Positions 40,197-40,218 of a stretch of DNA of 40,218 nucleotides are shown in pieces. Where the stretch lies: NCBI GenBank assembly GCA_946406555.1, contig CAMJLB010000012.1, positions 1 through 40,218 on the forward strand. Reading direction: 5' to 3'. The notes under the pieces were generated by a model. It had not been told where the DNA came from, did not search any database, and was given only the letters and a program-made list of their open reading frames with translations. Each line of letters begins with the position of its first letter. The stretch's first letter is position 1. Origin of the DNA: an uncultured Prevotellaceae bacterium (lineage in GTDB: Bacteria; Bacteroidota; Bacteroidia; Bacteroidales; Bacteroidaceae). Position numbers and translations under genes: made by a program.

Positions 40197-40218
40197 CTCA
40201 AAGTCCGATAAACACAGG

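Overview
The window looks like chromosome from a Bacteroidetes, most likely a Prevotella-type member of the Prevotellaceae. The clues are Bacteroidetes promoters (TTTG, about 20 bp, TAnnTTTG), a BspA-type leucine-rich surface protein, Suf proteins of Bacteroidetes type, TPR-TM-AraC and TPR-TM-histidine-kinase regulators, and a GC-rich coding style. The assignment rests on sequence character only; no database search was possible.

Layout. (1) 1-136: start of a small excisionase/MerR-like HTH gene on the minus strand, running off the edge. It is followed by an AT-rich intergenic region with direct repeats and one good promoter. (2) 564-17104: ten same-strand genes with gaps of 0-48 bp, three of the junctions being ATGA overlaps. 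This looks like a single operon. It encodes a four-TM protein, a P-loop GTPase-like protein, several single-pass or secreted proteins with no recognised family, an actin/Hsp70-fold ATPase, and a 2024-residue protein. The large protein joins a SEDS (FtsW/RodA) glycosyltransferase-like membrane domain to a class B penicillin-binding transpeptidase with intact SxxK, SxN and KTG motifs. (3) 17210-17878: a uracil-DNA-glycosylase-superfamily gene, then about 600 bp of non-coding repeats and hairpins. (4) 18483-32157, minus strand: two giant secreted proteins, 2840 and 1701 residues, probably one transcription unit with a terminator at 18433-18463. (5) 32318-37702, minus strand: a membrane-anchored AraC-type regulator and the iron-sulfur assembly genes sufS, sufD and sufC, without sufB next to them. 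(6) 37871-39874, plus strand: a TPR-containing membrane histidine kinase, followed by a second copy of the intergenic repeat seen after the glycosylase gene.

Most interesting system. The ten-gene operon has the parts list of a cell-wall synthesis machine: a cytoplasmic actin-like ATPase (compare MreB/FtsA), a GTPase, bitopic adaptors linking cytoplasm and periplasm, and a fused SEDS-bPBP synthase. It does not match the elongasome or divisome gene sets that I know. I propose it as an accessory, possibly undescribed, peptidoglycan-synthesis or envelope-remodelling complex. The enzymatic motifs are seen directly; the joint function is inference from co-transcription.

A second theme is small repeats invading genes. 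A GC-rich palindromic element occurs in opposite orientations at the 3' end of sufC and inside the 5' end of sufD, and changes both protein ends. A tandem repeat enlarges SufS, and a hairpin overlaps the stop codon of the glycosylase gene.
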